A DNA stretch of 64,000 nucleotides. It comes from Vanilla planifolia. Its lineage: Eukaryota; Streptophyta; Magnoliopsida; Asparagales; Orchidaceae. Both the position numbers and the translations under genes were made by a program. The stretch covers positions 769,721 through 833,720 of the forward strand of contig JAIUJO010000187.1 of assembly GCA_023846275.1 (NCBI GenBank), read 5' to 3'. Position 1 is the first letter of the stretch. The number at the start of each line of letters is the position of its first letter. The notes beneath the pieces were generated by a model that saw only the letters and a program-made list of their open reading frames with translations, was not told where the DNA came from and searched no databases. Below are positions 12,386 through 24,570 of this stretch, one piece after another.

Positions 12386-15273
12386 GTTAATGTTAAAAAA
12401 TATATTGTTATTATTTTTCTTATTTAATTTTTAATTCTCAATAATTTTAAATAAGGTTCAATTGAGGTAAATTTAATGTTGTTGGGATAAACTTAACAAA
12501 CCCTATCAAAGTTTTTTGCAATTTATAAAATGTTTGATATATGCTTGATTTGGAAATTGTGGATGTTACATTCAATTTTTTTACTAACTTAGTGAGCAAT
12601 TTTTTTGTACAATTTATCTGCTTTTCTTTAATACTTGCCCAAAGATTTTGGCATATTACTAAGAATCTCTATTTCTTATCTGCTATGACATTTACATCAC
12701 TTTGACTTGTTTACATTACACATTACAACAATTTATCCCTATTTAGTTTTCCTATTTATTTACTTAACATTAAAAAAATTCATTGGACACATCTGCTTGA
12801 CCCTTGTATAATTAAATACATATTTTTATATTTTTTGAATATTTATTTTTATTTGTTCATTATATTTTATCAGAGATTTTAATTTCATTTTATTTGATTA
12901 TTGAGGATGCTATACTCCATTTCTTTAGTATCTTAATCAATATTCTAGTACAATTTATCTCATTTGTTAAAATGTTTTTCATTTGATTTAGTTATATTAT
13001 TGTGTCTATGACTTTTATATCACTTTGAATTGTTTACATAATATTTCTCCATTTTATCTTATTTGGACTTTGATTTGTATTTATATATACTTGATAATTA
13101 AATAATAATTTATTATTATTTGTGTTTATTTATCTTGATAATATCACGATAATTTGTAGTAATTCTAAAATGAGATGTGATTGAGATAAAAAAACATCAT
13201 TCGAACATTCTGGAATAGTTCTATCCGATTAATGTTCGTTTTCTACCCTTCTAAAAAAATATTTTTTATATTTTTTGTAGGTTTTATGTGTCGTTTTGAT
13301 TTGTCCTAGATTTGATGATCAAAGATGTTCTAATCTAACTAATCAGTATCTTGGAAAGCAACATTCTCATATATTTTATATTATTTTAAAATTTTTTAAT
13401 TTTTATTTGGTTATATTTCTATATAACTATAAATCTTCCATTATGTGACCTTTACATCTCTTTGGTTTTTATTTTTAGTATGCCATAAAATATAATAATT
13501 TATTAAATTTTCTATTTATTTCCTATGGTAATTCAAAATAAGTTAAAATGAGTTCTCATCAAGATGAAACAAAAGTTTGTAGAGTCATCTCAACAAGAAC
13601 TATCTAATTAAATATTTTTTTTGATATTTTTTCATGTTCAACTTTTTAAAATTTTCGCAAGCTTTTAATGATATTTTGCTTCAATCAAAATTTAATGATC
13701 GAGGATGTCACACTTGATCTTATTAATATCTTGGAGTGCAACTTTCACATACAATTTATCCCATTTCTTCTAAATATTTTCTTTGATTTAGGTTTATTAT
13801 TTTAAAACTTGAATTGTCATATTGTGTAACCTTTACATTGTTTTTATTTAGTTATATAATTGTTCTTAAATTTATCTCATTTTAGTTTTAATATATAATA
13901 ACATAATGTTAAAATAAAAATAGTTTTACTATTTATGATTATTTATTTTGTTAATTAATTATAATACAAAACAAGGTTCGATCGAGACAAAAAAAAAGCA
14001 TTGTCGATGTAATCTCACTGAGCTCTATTTAATTAGGTATTCATTTTCATATTTTGAAAATTTTTTTTATAGTTTTGGAAAACGTTTTTGATACTTTGAT
14101 TAGCACCTTATTTGGTAATTGAAAATTTCACACTCAATATCCTTAGTATCGTTCAACGAACATTTATCTTATTTCTCCATTTTTTTATTTGTTTATGATA
14201 TTATGTTGCTTTGAATCTCCTTTTGTGGGACATTTAGATCATTTTGACTTACATTTATTACATTGCATCAATTAATCTTATTTCAACTTTCATATATATA
14301 TTAATTTCTAGTAATAATAGTAATTTATTTTTATTATTGATAGTTTCTTTTATAATTCCTAATAATTCCAAACGAGGCCTGATCGACATGTAACAAATTT
14401 TGTTTGACTCATCTCATGAAGCTTATTTAATTAAATAACGTTTTATATTTTAAAATTCTATTTTCTAAGGATTTGACATTTATTATAAGACTTTTTTATT
14501 TTTATATGATTTGATAATCCTTGATGCTGGACTCGAGCTCCTCAACAACTTGGAATACAAATTTCAAACACAATTTACCTCATTTCAGATTGTCTGTACT
14601 TACATGGATATATTGCTACGTAACTCTAATCCTTGTTGTGTTAGTTTTGATTTCTTTGATTCAAATATATAACATTATCTTTATTTAGCTCATAATTACT
14701 TTTTTAGTTTGTTGTAATTCCAAACATTATTCAATCAAAATAAAAGAATCATCATTTAACTTATATTGACGAGCTCTATGGAATTCGATATTCATTTCTA
14801 AATTTTTTAAAATTTTTTTTTGTTTAAGATTTTGACATTCTTAATGAAATATTTTTATTTTTATAATAACTTGAAATTCAATAATTCTTCTTAATTTACA
14901 TGATCTATTAAAAGTTTTTTATTTTTATTTGGTTATATAACTATATAACTCTAATTTTTCTCTCATGTAATAATTTTGTTGCATTGATTTAATTATATTT
15001 TGGTGCTTGTTTTTGACATGCTTCATCTTTAACATAATTTCTTAAAAATTAAATCTATAATATGTTATTATTTTTGCATATTTTCTTTGGTAATAAAGTT
15101 GCAGTGACTATGAAGGAAGCCAGATCGTGATGAAACAAACATTGTTGGACTCCTCACGATAAGCTCTATCTAATTATAGATTCATTTCTATATTTTTGTA
15201 GTAGCCTATTTTTAAGGATTTTGAGATGTTTTACAAGATGTTTTAATTCAAACTTGATTTGAAAATCAAAGAT

Positions 15274-15434
15274 GTTACCTTTAATCTTCTTAATCTCTTG
15301 GAATACAACTTTCTCTTATAATTTATCTTATTTTTTTCAATTTGTTTATTTATTATGTTCCCATGAGGTAGTAAATATTCTCTACTATGATACTTAATCA
15401 CCATGATTCATTTTATATTTTACAAACAAGCATA
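15274..15434 (+). repeat. Short monomer, 160 bp between box A copies
   Basis: Box A at 15,274 (GTTACCTTTAATCTTC) and a normal first segment to S1 (TTATTATGTTC) are followed after about 75 bp by another box A (ATTACACTCGACCTC) at 15,434. The second half of the unit is deleted. Confidence 0.65.
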
Positions 15435-16403
15435 TTACACTCGACCTCTTTAATATCTTAGATCACACCATATGATACAAGTTATGTTATTTCATCAAAT
15501 GTCTTTACATTCATTTGGATATATTACTATATATCTCTAAATCACCTTGTATGTGACTATTAAATTGCTTTGATTTAGTTGTCATATTTAAACTAAAATA
15601 ATATGTGTTTCAATGCAATGTGACTTTGCCTAACAATTTACCACATTTCATCAAACATTTTACTCCTTTTTGTATATATTACAACATAACCTTAAGTCGT
15701 CTCTATTCTCACTTTTATATGTCTTTAGTTTATCTCATTTTAGCTTCAATATATATATTTACTCAATATTCAAATAATTTTTTCTTATTATTTTAGAGTA
15801 ATTACATTTGTAATTTACAGCAATTTTGAGCGTGGTTAAGTTATTATAAATAAAACATCTTTGAATTTGTGTCAAGGGGATCTTTTTGAATTAAATTTAA
15901 ATTTTAATATTTTGAAAAAAAATTTTTTTAGGGGTTTTGTCATGCTGAAGAAGATATTTTGATTTGTATCTAATTTGTCATTAAAGTATGTTGCAATTGA
16001 TCTCCATTAGAACTTTAAATTCAACTCTACTATGTAACTTATCATAAATTTCCAAATTTTTTATTTTTCTTTTGTTATAATACAATATAATTCTAAAACT
16101 CTTCTGTTGTCACAATTTCATCAACTTTGATTAGGCTATATTATAATGCTAACATTTGTCACATTTCAACTTCAATAAATATTTGCAAAATATGAAATTT
16201 ATAATTTATTGTTATTTGTGCATAACTTCTTTAGTAATATGTTGTAACTCTAATGGAAATAAAATTGAGCTGAACAAAATGTTATTGCACTCTTTTTAAT
16301 GAGCTATATTTAATTTAATGTTTATCTTTATATCTTTAAATATTTTATTTTCTATGATTTTTAGATGCTTTATTAGTCATTTTAATTTGTACCTTATTTG
16401 ATA

Positions 16404-16424
16404 ATCGAGAGCGCTACTCTCGAT
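16404..16424. promoter_or_regulatory. Box A dyad variant with 7-bp arms
   Basis: ATCGAGA at 16,404-16,410 pairs exactly with TCTCGAT at 16,418-16,424 across a GCGCTAC spacer. The register is shifted slightly from the consensus dyad, yet pairing is kept. It sits at the usual box A position of its monomer, upstream of CTCCTAAAAATC. Confidence 0.5.
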
Positions 16425-19400
16425 CTCCTAAAAATCTTTGAATGCAACTTTCTTGTACAAATTGGCTCATTGTTTCAATTTTTGTGTTTCATTATATTAG
16501 TGTTCAACTTCAATTTTCTTTATCATTTACATCGCTTTAATTTGTTCATAAATATTATTTTATTTTATTTCAACTTCAACATATGTTTACTTAATATTAA
16601 AATAATAATTAATTTCTATTTATAATTATTTATTTTAGAAATTTGTTGTAATTTCAAATGACTTCTGATTGATATAAAATAATTAACATCTTACTCATGT
16701 CCATGAGCTTTATTGAATTTGAAATTAATTTTTAAGTTTTTCAATATTTTATTTTTTATTGATTTGGTATGGTTTGTGAGAAATTTTTTTTGTACATTAT
16801 TTGATGAGTGACATTGTTATGTTAGATGTACTTTGTGTCTTTAAATGCAACTTTCTCACAAAATTTCTCTTTTATATAAATGTTATTGTTTGACTTGGTG
16901 ATATTACTATGAAGCTCTAATTCTTCTCTCATGTGACTTTTATATCACATTAATTTAGTTATATTATATTGCTTTAATTTATATTATTTTTTCTTTAATG
17001 TGTATGCACTTAGTATTTATATAATATTTTATTACAATTTATTAATTTTTTAATTTAGTAAATTTAAAAAATATGTAATTGTACTAATCCCAATAAGCAT
17101 TATCAAATTAAATATATATATATTTTTTTAAATATTTTAATTTCTAGGTTTTTTAGACTATTTATAAGATATTTTGAATCACAACGAATTTTATGACTGA
17201 TAATTTTACAGTTGATCTCCTTACTATCACAGAATACCATTGTAACATTTATCTTTTTTTAAAAAATATTTTCCTTTATATTATTCTATTATTATAAAAC
17301 TCTAATTCTTGTCTCATATGACCTTTATATTGGTATTATTACTTTTTATTAAATTTTTTTAATTTGTCTCATTTTATATCTAATATATTGTTTACTTAAT
17401 ATAAATAAAAAAAATTATTATTATTTATGCATATTTTGTTTGATAATTCGTAGTAGTCTAAATAATGTCTAATGGAGATTATAGAAATGCCATTAAAATA
17501 ATTTAATTGAGCTTTATATAATAAAATTATTTTTTGCATTAGAATGTTACACTCACATTTACATTACTTTTATTTATATATATCTTATTACTTTTATTTA
17601 CATCACATTAGACTTAATATTTTTTTAATGCTGAAATTGTAGTTTATTATTATGTTTATTCTTATTTATTTTTTTTAATTCGAATTTATTTAGATAAAAT
17701 AAATGTCATTTGACTAATCTTGTTTCTCTAACAATTTAAATATTATTTTTTATTTTTTAATAATTTTATTTTCTCTTATTTTCGCATGCACTATGATACA
17801 TTTCTATTTATATTTGATTTGACAATCAATGATGTTTGCTCAATCTACTTACTATCTTGGAATAAAACCTTTTTACTGCAATTTATCAAATTTCATCAAA
17901 TATTTGACCTTGATTCTAGAATAAAGCTTTAATTCTTCTTTCGTGAGACATTTTCATCATTTTGATTTGGTAATATATTGATACTTTTAATTATATCATT
18001 TTAGTTTCATTAGTTGTTTACTTAATATCAAAGTAGCAATTTGATACTATATCATATATTTTATTCATATCACTACTTTTATTACTTTTATTTCATTTCT
18101 ATATCTTTAAACATTTTTTGTTCTTCTTTTGCCTTATGATACAATTCATTTCATACCTAATTTTACAATCGAGGATGTTATAATCAATGTCCTTATTCTT
18201 TTAAATAAGAACTTTCTAATACAATTTGTCTTATTTTTTCAAATTCTTTTTATTTTCATAAATTATTCTATAATTTTAAATCTCCTCTTATATGAACTTT
18301 ACATTACTTTGATTTGGTTATATAACATTTCTATAAATTTTTTTTTTAGATTTAACATATTTTTAATTAAAAATAAAAAAACGAAAAGGAAATTTTTATC
18401 CATTCATTATTGTAAATAACAATTATTCCAAGCAATATCTGATGAAGATGCAAACATGCATCATTATACTCAATTGGAATAGCTACAACAAACTAATTTT
18501 TTATTTGAAATTGTTTTAAATATTTAACTTTCTAAAGTATTTACATTGTTTACAAGAATTTTATTTTAATTATAACTTTGAGATATGGGAATTTACACTC
18601 TATGTTTTCAGTATCATGATGTACAATTTTTATGTATAATGTATGCTATTTTTTCAAATAGTTTACTTTGATTTGATAATATTACTAAAAACTCTAATTC
18701 TATTCTCTTGTAACGATTAAACCACTTTGAATTTTTATATTACATTATTCAAATAAGCTTCTTTTAGATTTAATTCATATTTAATTAATATTAAAATAAA
18801 AATTTTAAAACATTTTGCTTATTTTTCCTTGTAATTCACACTAATTCTAAATGAGATTAGATATGGATGAAAGTAATGTCATTAAACTAGCATCAATGAC
18901 ATTTATCTAATTAAGTATTTATTCCAATATTTTCAAATATTATATTTTTATGGTTTTAGCATACTTCACAACAAATTTTGATTCCTAAAAGATTTGATGA
19001 TCGAGGATGTTATAATTGATCTCTTCAATAGCTTGAAGTGTAACTTTCTTGAATAGTTTATCACATTTCTTTAAATTTAATCAAAATCTCATTTTGTGAC
19101 TTTAAACTACCTTGATTTAGTTAAATTACATTTCATTAATTTATCTAGTTTTAGCTTTAATATTTGTTTATGGAAAATTAAAAGAATAATTTCTTATTGC
19201 TTATGTTTTTTTCTTTCGTAACTCATAACAATTTTCAATGAGATCCAAACAAAAAATAACCAAACATCATTAGGTTTGTCTCGATGAGCTTTATGGAATT
19301 AAGTATTCATAGCTATATTTTTTATTATTGAATACTTTACTTTCAAAAGTATTGACACTCTCAATGAGGCAGTTATTGATCTAAACCAAATTTGGTGACT

Positions 19401-19820
19401 TAATAAGTCACACATGATTTTTAAATGTCATGCAATGCAACTTTCAAGTTTAATTTATGTTATTTTTTCAAATGTTTTTCTTTCATTTTATTTATTTTAC
19501 AATATAAATCTAAATAAACCTTTTTGTCACGTTTTCATTGCTTTAATTTGGCTATATTATATTGTTTCAATGTTTTCTATTTTAGCTTTAATATATTTCA
19601 ATTTCATTTTGTAATCATAATTTATTTTTATTTTTGCATATTTATTTTATTAAATCACAATAACTATAAACGTGATCTAATCAAGATGAAGCAAGCATTA
19701 CTAGAATCAACATGATGAGCTTTATGCAATTAAGTTTGTTCTTTTCTATGATTTTAAATTTTTAATTTCTTAGAACTTTGGCATGTTTTATAAGACATTT
19801 CAATTCGTATCTTAGTTGGT

Positions 19821-19843
19821 GATCGAGAATGTTACACTCGATC
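19821..19843. promoter_or_regulatory. Box A dyad, intact example (7-bp arms, 9-nt spacer)
   Basis: The sequence GATCGAG at 19,821-19,827 is the exact reverse complement of CTCGATC at 19,837-19,843, with AATGTTACA between them. Both arms hold a CpG, which is rare in this AT-rich array. The dyad is the best-conserved landmark of the satellite. It could be a protein-binding site or a hairpin, but no function is demonstrated. Confidence 0.55.
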
Positions 19844-22546
19844 TCCTTAGTGGCTTCATTTATGAGTCACCTATATAATTAATGTTATTTCTTTAAATTA
19901 TTATTTTAATTAGATTGCATACTAATCGACCTCTTGTTTGACCTTTAAATCACTTTGATTTTGTTTAAATATATTCCTCTAATATATCTCATTTTATTTT
20001 TAATGTATATATACTTTAATTAAAAAATTGATTTATTATTTTTTATGCTTATTTTCTTTAATAATTCATAATAATTTCGAAAGAAGTTTCATTGAGATAA
20101 AACAAACATCATTTGGCTCATCTCAACAAGCTTTATCTAATTGAATTTTTTTTAATAGTTTTAAATATTCTTTGCAATAGTTTTTCCCTTTTTGTGAGTC
20201 ATTGCGATTCATTTCTTTTTTAATAATTAAGGATATTACTCGATCTCATTATTATCGTTTATTGCAAAATTCTTGCATAATTTATGCCTTTTCTTATATT
20301 ATTTTGCTTTGATTTTGTTACATTACTATGATTCTATAATTCTCATCATGCATGAACTATATATCATTTTGAATTAGTTTATATTGCATTATCTAAATTA
20401 AACTTATTTTAGATTTATTATATATTTTTTTGATGAGTTTTAATCATGATGAACTAAATGCCATTAGACTCATCTAAAAATCGCTAACAATTAAATATTT
20501 TATTTCATATTCTTACATATTTAATTTTCTATGGCTTTCGTATTTCTTATGAGATATTATGATTTTTATCTAATTTCTAAAATTGAAAAGGTTACATTCA
20601 ATGTTCTTAGTATCTTAGAATGTTACTTTACAACACATTGTATCTCATTTCTTTAATTTTTTTCTTTTATTTATTTATCTTACATTGTTGTATTATTCTG
20701 CTTCAATTTGCCTTATTTTATGTTTCAAATATTTTTACTTAATATTAAAATTCAAAGTTTGTATTATTTACTCTCATGTAACTTGACAATTGGTAGCAAA
20801 TTCCAAATGAGATTTGATCGATTTGAAATAAATGACATTGGATTTATGTCAACTACATCTATTGAAATAAATATTTTTTTATGATTTTGATTAACTTCGC
20901 AAGACATTTTGGTTTACACTTAATTGGAACATTGTTGATATTCCACTTGATCTCCTCAGTATTTTTGAATGTAACTTCCTTGTGTAACTTGTATCTTTTT
21001 TTAGAATTACTTTAGTTTGATTCTTTTACTCATAAATTATTTAAAATTATATAATTTCAATTTTATTATCTGTTTGCTTAATTTGAAGATAATAATTTAA
21101 CATTGTTTAATTTTTTTTAGTTTGGCAATTTGAAGACATTCTAAACAAAATCTGATGCAAATGAAATAACTATTGTTTGGCTTGTGTACATGATCTTTAT
21201 CAAATTAAATATTGATTTTCATTTTTTTCATATTTTTTTTGTTATTTTACCATGTTTTATGAGAATTTTGTAGTATTATTTTAATGATTGTAGATGTTAC
21301 AGTTATTTTCTCAGTGTCTTGGAATCCAATTTTCTAATATAATGTATCTCATTTCTTTAAATATTTTTTTTTAATTTTGTTATATTATCAGGAAACTCTA
21401 GTTCTCCTCTCATGTCACCTTTACATTACTTAGTTTTATTATATTTCATTACATTGATGATTTTCTTTTAGTTTTAATATATCTCTAATTAATATTAAAG
21501 AATTAATTGATCATTATTTACTGTTATATAATATGATAATTGGCAATAATTCAAAAAAGGTTCTCATCTAGTCAAAACAAAGATAATTGAACTCATATCA
21601 GTATGCTCTATCTAAGTAAATATTTATTTTTATATTTCCTTACTTTATTTTTATTTTTATTAATTTGGCATTTTTACAAGAAATTTTAATTCATTCACTA
21701 TTTCAAAATCAACGATATTATAAGTCCCTTTGGTATCGATTAATGCAACATTCATGTACAATTTAGATCATTTATTTTATTATTTTTCTTTGATTTGGGT
21801 AAATATTATGAAAATATAATTCTCCTTTGCTACAATAGTTAAATCATCTTTTTATATTATATTACCTTAATTAATCTTGTTTCAACTTCATTACTTTCTT
21901 ACTTCAAATAAAAAAAAAATTAATACTTTTTATTAGTATTTACTTTGATAACTCATAGTAATTCAAAACATTATCTAATTTAGATGAAATAAATGTTATT
22001 GGAGTCAAATCGATGAGCTCTATCCAATTACCATTTTATTCAAATATTTTTTTTATTTTTTTAATGATTTTTGCATGCTTTATAAGAAATTTTGATTTTT
22101 ACCTTATTTGATGATCCAGGATGTTACATCGATCTTTTAGGTATCTTAGAGTGTAACTTTCAAGCAAAATTTCTCTTTTTTAATGGTTTTTTTGCTTTAA
22201 TTTGATTATATTGCCACAAAATTATTATTCTCATAGTGGCACCTTTATAATATTTTTTTGTTGTGTTACATTACTTTAGTTAATGTTTTTTAGCTTTATT
22301 ATATATTTTTCTTAATATTAATATATTAATTTATGAATATTTTTTCATATTTAGTTTTCTAATTTGAAGAAATTCTAGATTGTCTATTCAATACAAAGGG
22401 AATGTCATTAGACATGTTTTGTTAAGTTCTTAACATTTAACTTTTTTTTTATATTTTTTAAAAAAATTATTTTATATATTTCAAATAGTCTTTGAAGACA
22501 TTTTTATTTATAAAAAATTTCATAATAGAGGATGCCACACTTGACC

Positions 22547-22789
22547 CCATGGACCACATAGACCATCATAAAGGTGTTAATAGAAGGCCCAAGAGACTAA
22601 TTCATGGCTATCCATAATCCCACCCATTAAACAAAACTATATCTAAGTTTAATTAAAAATTATTTAACCATTACCCCTTCGTTTAACTGTTGCACATTCC
22701 AAAGAACAAAATAGATCTCTCTATTTATGGAAAACAATTACTAGGGTCTCACTAAGAGCCTCATTAAAATTATTGTATTTTCAGTATAC
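22547..22789. other. Interlude left edge, unassigned
   Basis: This 240-bp stretch precedes the second tandem repeat. It contains CCATGGACCACATAGACC, GAAGGCCCAAGAGACTAATT and ATAATCCCACCCATTAAAC, which are unusually C-rich for the window. It could be the edge of a decayed mobile element, but I see no motif that identifies one. Confidence 0.5.
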
Positions 22790-24570
22790 TCAAAACCTAA
22801 AAATCTTCTTAATTCAACCTTAATTATTATTCTATGGGTTTCTTTATATAAAAACTTAATCCCTATGAACTTCTTCTAACTATTTAATAGGGTATTCTTG
22901 ACCTTATAAGATGTCTTTTCTTAAATTTCATTCAAACAAATTTTGGGTGTTGGATTCTGAAATTTAACTTAGGTTTAAATTTTAAACTAAAGGTATTTAA
23001 ATTTGAAATCTTAGATATTGAAATATCAAATTTAGGATATCAAAATTTAAATTTTATGGCATTAGAAGTTTAAATTTTCCATAATCAAATTTATGAAACT
23101 TAGGTTCCCTTCATTAATCTAACAATTTTCACAAGTGTAATCTATGCGATGTAGGCTTTTTAGGTATATTAAGACCCATACTAAATTGCTACTCTTCTTC
23201 AACAAAATTTGAAGCTATTTGCAACAGCTAATCAATCTCTAATCCTCCTTTAGCCATCTTTCATGGCCAATTAAGGCTCTTCAAGGCTCCCCACATGAAA
23301 AATTGATGGGAAATGTTGAGACAATCATTACCAATTTTGTTTGAAATTAAGTACTAGGTTTGTAGTGGAAGATGGCCATACTTGTGTTTCAAAGTGTATT
23401 CTGGTGTAGCTTTAAATAAAGTCATCATTAAGTTGTAACACTAAAATTATCTTAATTACTCTTTTTGATTGATCTTATGGTTTTTTTCTTATAAAATTGC
23501 AATCTTTAGAATTTTATCTAATTACTTATTTCATTCATGCACCTGTCCATGGTCCTTTCAAATCATCACTTAGCAATAAACTTATTTAAATTCTTGGATT
23601 GTCAACGAAAACCTAGGTTATGATTTGAAACCAAAGGTATTTAAATTATAAATTATTCACATTCAAATATAAAATTTATAAATAACATTTTCACTCTTTT
23701 AACTTTATAATTTCACATGTCTAAATGAAGAGAACATGTTTTTTGACTTCATTTTTAACAGTTCTAATCTTTTACTCTTCAACCAAATCCACAGCTTTTT
23801 ACTGCATAAAATTACGTCTTAATCCTTCTTTAGCCATCTTCAAAGGCCAATTTAAGCTCCTCTAGGCTACAGACAAGAAGACATGAGAGCTCATTTTTTA
23901 TGGCAAAAACTTTCACACGACCTCAAGGAAAAATTGGAGCCATTCATTCCTAATTTGGTTGGGAAATTTAGTCCATTGTTTGTGTTTGAAGAAGATCTTA
24001 CTTGTACTTTAGAAGTGTATCATGACAGAAACTTAAATATAATCATCCTTAACTTATAATACTGATATTACCTCAATTATTACTTGTTATTGATCTTAAG
24101 ATTTACTTCTTATAAAACATTAATGTTTAGGATTTTCATCTAAGTAATTTTTTAGCTATTCGTGACCTTATCAGAGTTTTTTTGAATTCCTAAGTTACCT
24201 TCAAACTTTTTTTGAGTTCTTATATTGTAAACCTTAACATAGGTTCAAATTTCAATCCACAGGCATCTCAATTTTGAATCCTACATTTTAGAATATCAAT
24301 TTTAGCATGTTTTAATTTAAAATTTAAGAACTTTCAAATTCAAATTCTTTAATAATAAAATTTATAAATCCTAGGTTCCCTTGATTAACCTTATAATTTT
24401 CACGAGTATAGTCTAAGCCATCTATTTTTGTTTGCAATATTGAAACCCTTCCTAATTTGTGGCTCTTCTTTAACAATAACATAATGCAAACATAATCCCC
24501 CTTTACCCATCTTCTTAGGACAATTCATGTTCCTCATGTATCCTCACAAGAAAACACGAGCTTACTTTCT
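22790..24570 (+). repeat. Second tandem repeat family, about 3 copies of 580-670 bp
   Basis: Three sets of landmarks recur in the same order. The GACCTTAT-like point is at about 22,900, 23,551 and 24,164. AGGTTCCCT followed by TTCACAAGTGTA or TTCACGAGTATA is at 23,102 and 24,373, with a decayed equivalent near 23,700. AATCCTCCTTTAGCCATCTT and its variants are at 23,241, 23,821 and 24,494. A fourth landmark, CATACTTGTGTTTCAAAGTG or TTACTTGTACTTTAGAAGTG, is at about 23,376 and 23,998. Steps range from 580 to 673 bp, so the copies carry indels. The sequence is unrelated to the 420-bp monomer as far as I can see. Stops occur in all frames, so I treat it as non-coding. Confidence 0.78.

Larger units (their letters stand above)
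1..22546 (+). repeat. 420-bp satellite array, block 1 (plus orientation)
   Basis: This is a degenerate tandem array with a full unit of about 420 bp, and its left end lies outside the window. Copies of box A (GTTACACTCGATCTCC and decayed forms) begin near 391, 785 (very weak), 1160, 1564, 1985, 2407, 2828, 3382, 4125, 4726, 5118, 5423 (partial), 5838, 6882, 7303, 7678, 8053, 8606, 8969, 9104, 9465, 9924, 10340, 10758, 11462, 11810, 12191, 12565, 12909, 13327, 13707, 14127, 14525, 15274, 15434, 15989, 16413, 16815, 17204, 17545, 17833, 18177, 18591, 19009, 19407, 19831, 20233, 20591, 20940, 21296, 21717, 22122 and 22533. Most steps are 340-425 bp. Between box A copies the same landmarks recur in fixed order: ATTTATCTCATTT, two CTTTGATTTGGTTATATT segments, an AT core, AATTCCAAA, GATGAAACAAA, CATCTCGATGAGC and GGCATGCTTTATGAGACA. 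Some units lack box A (for example near 3757, 6210, 6560 and 11140). No gene is supported within it. The family is not one I recognise by name. Confidence 0.93.

Noticed and set aside
18129..18419. A 96-codon plus-strand frame with a hydrophobic product
   Set aside because: It follows the same monomer frame (IEDV then NFLIQFVLFF) as unrelated copies elsewhere, so it reflects repeat structure rather than a membrane protein gene.
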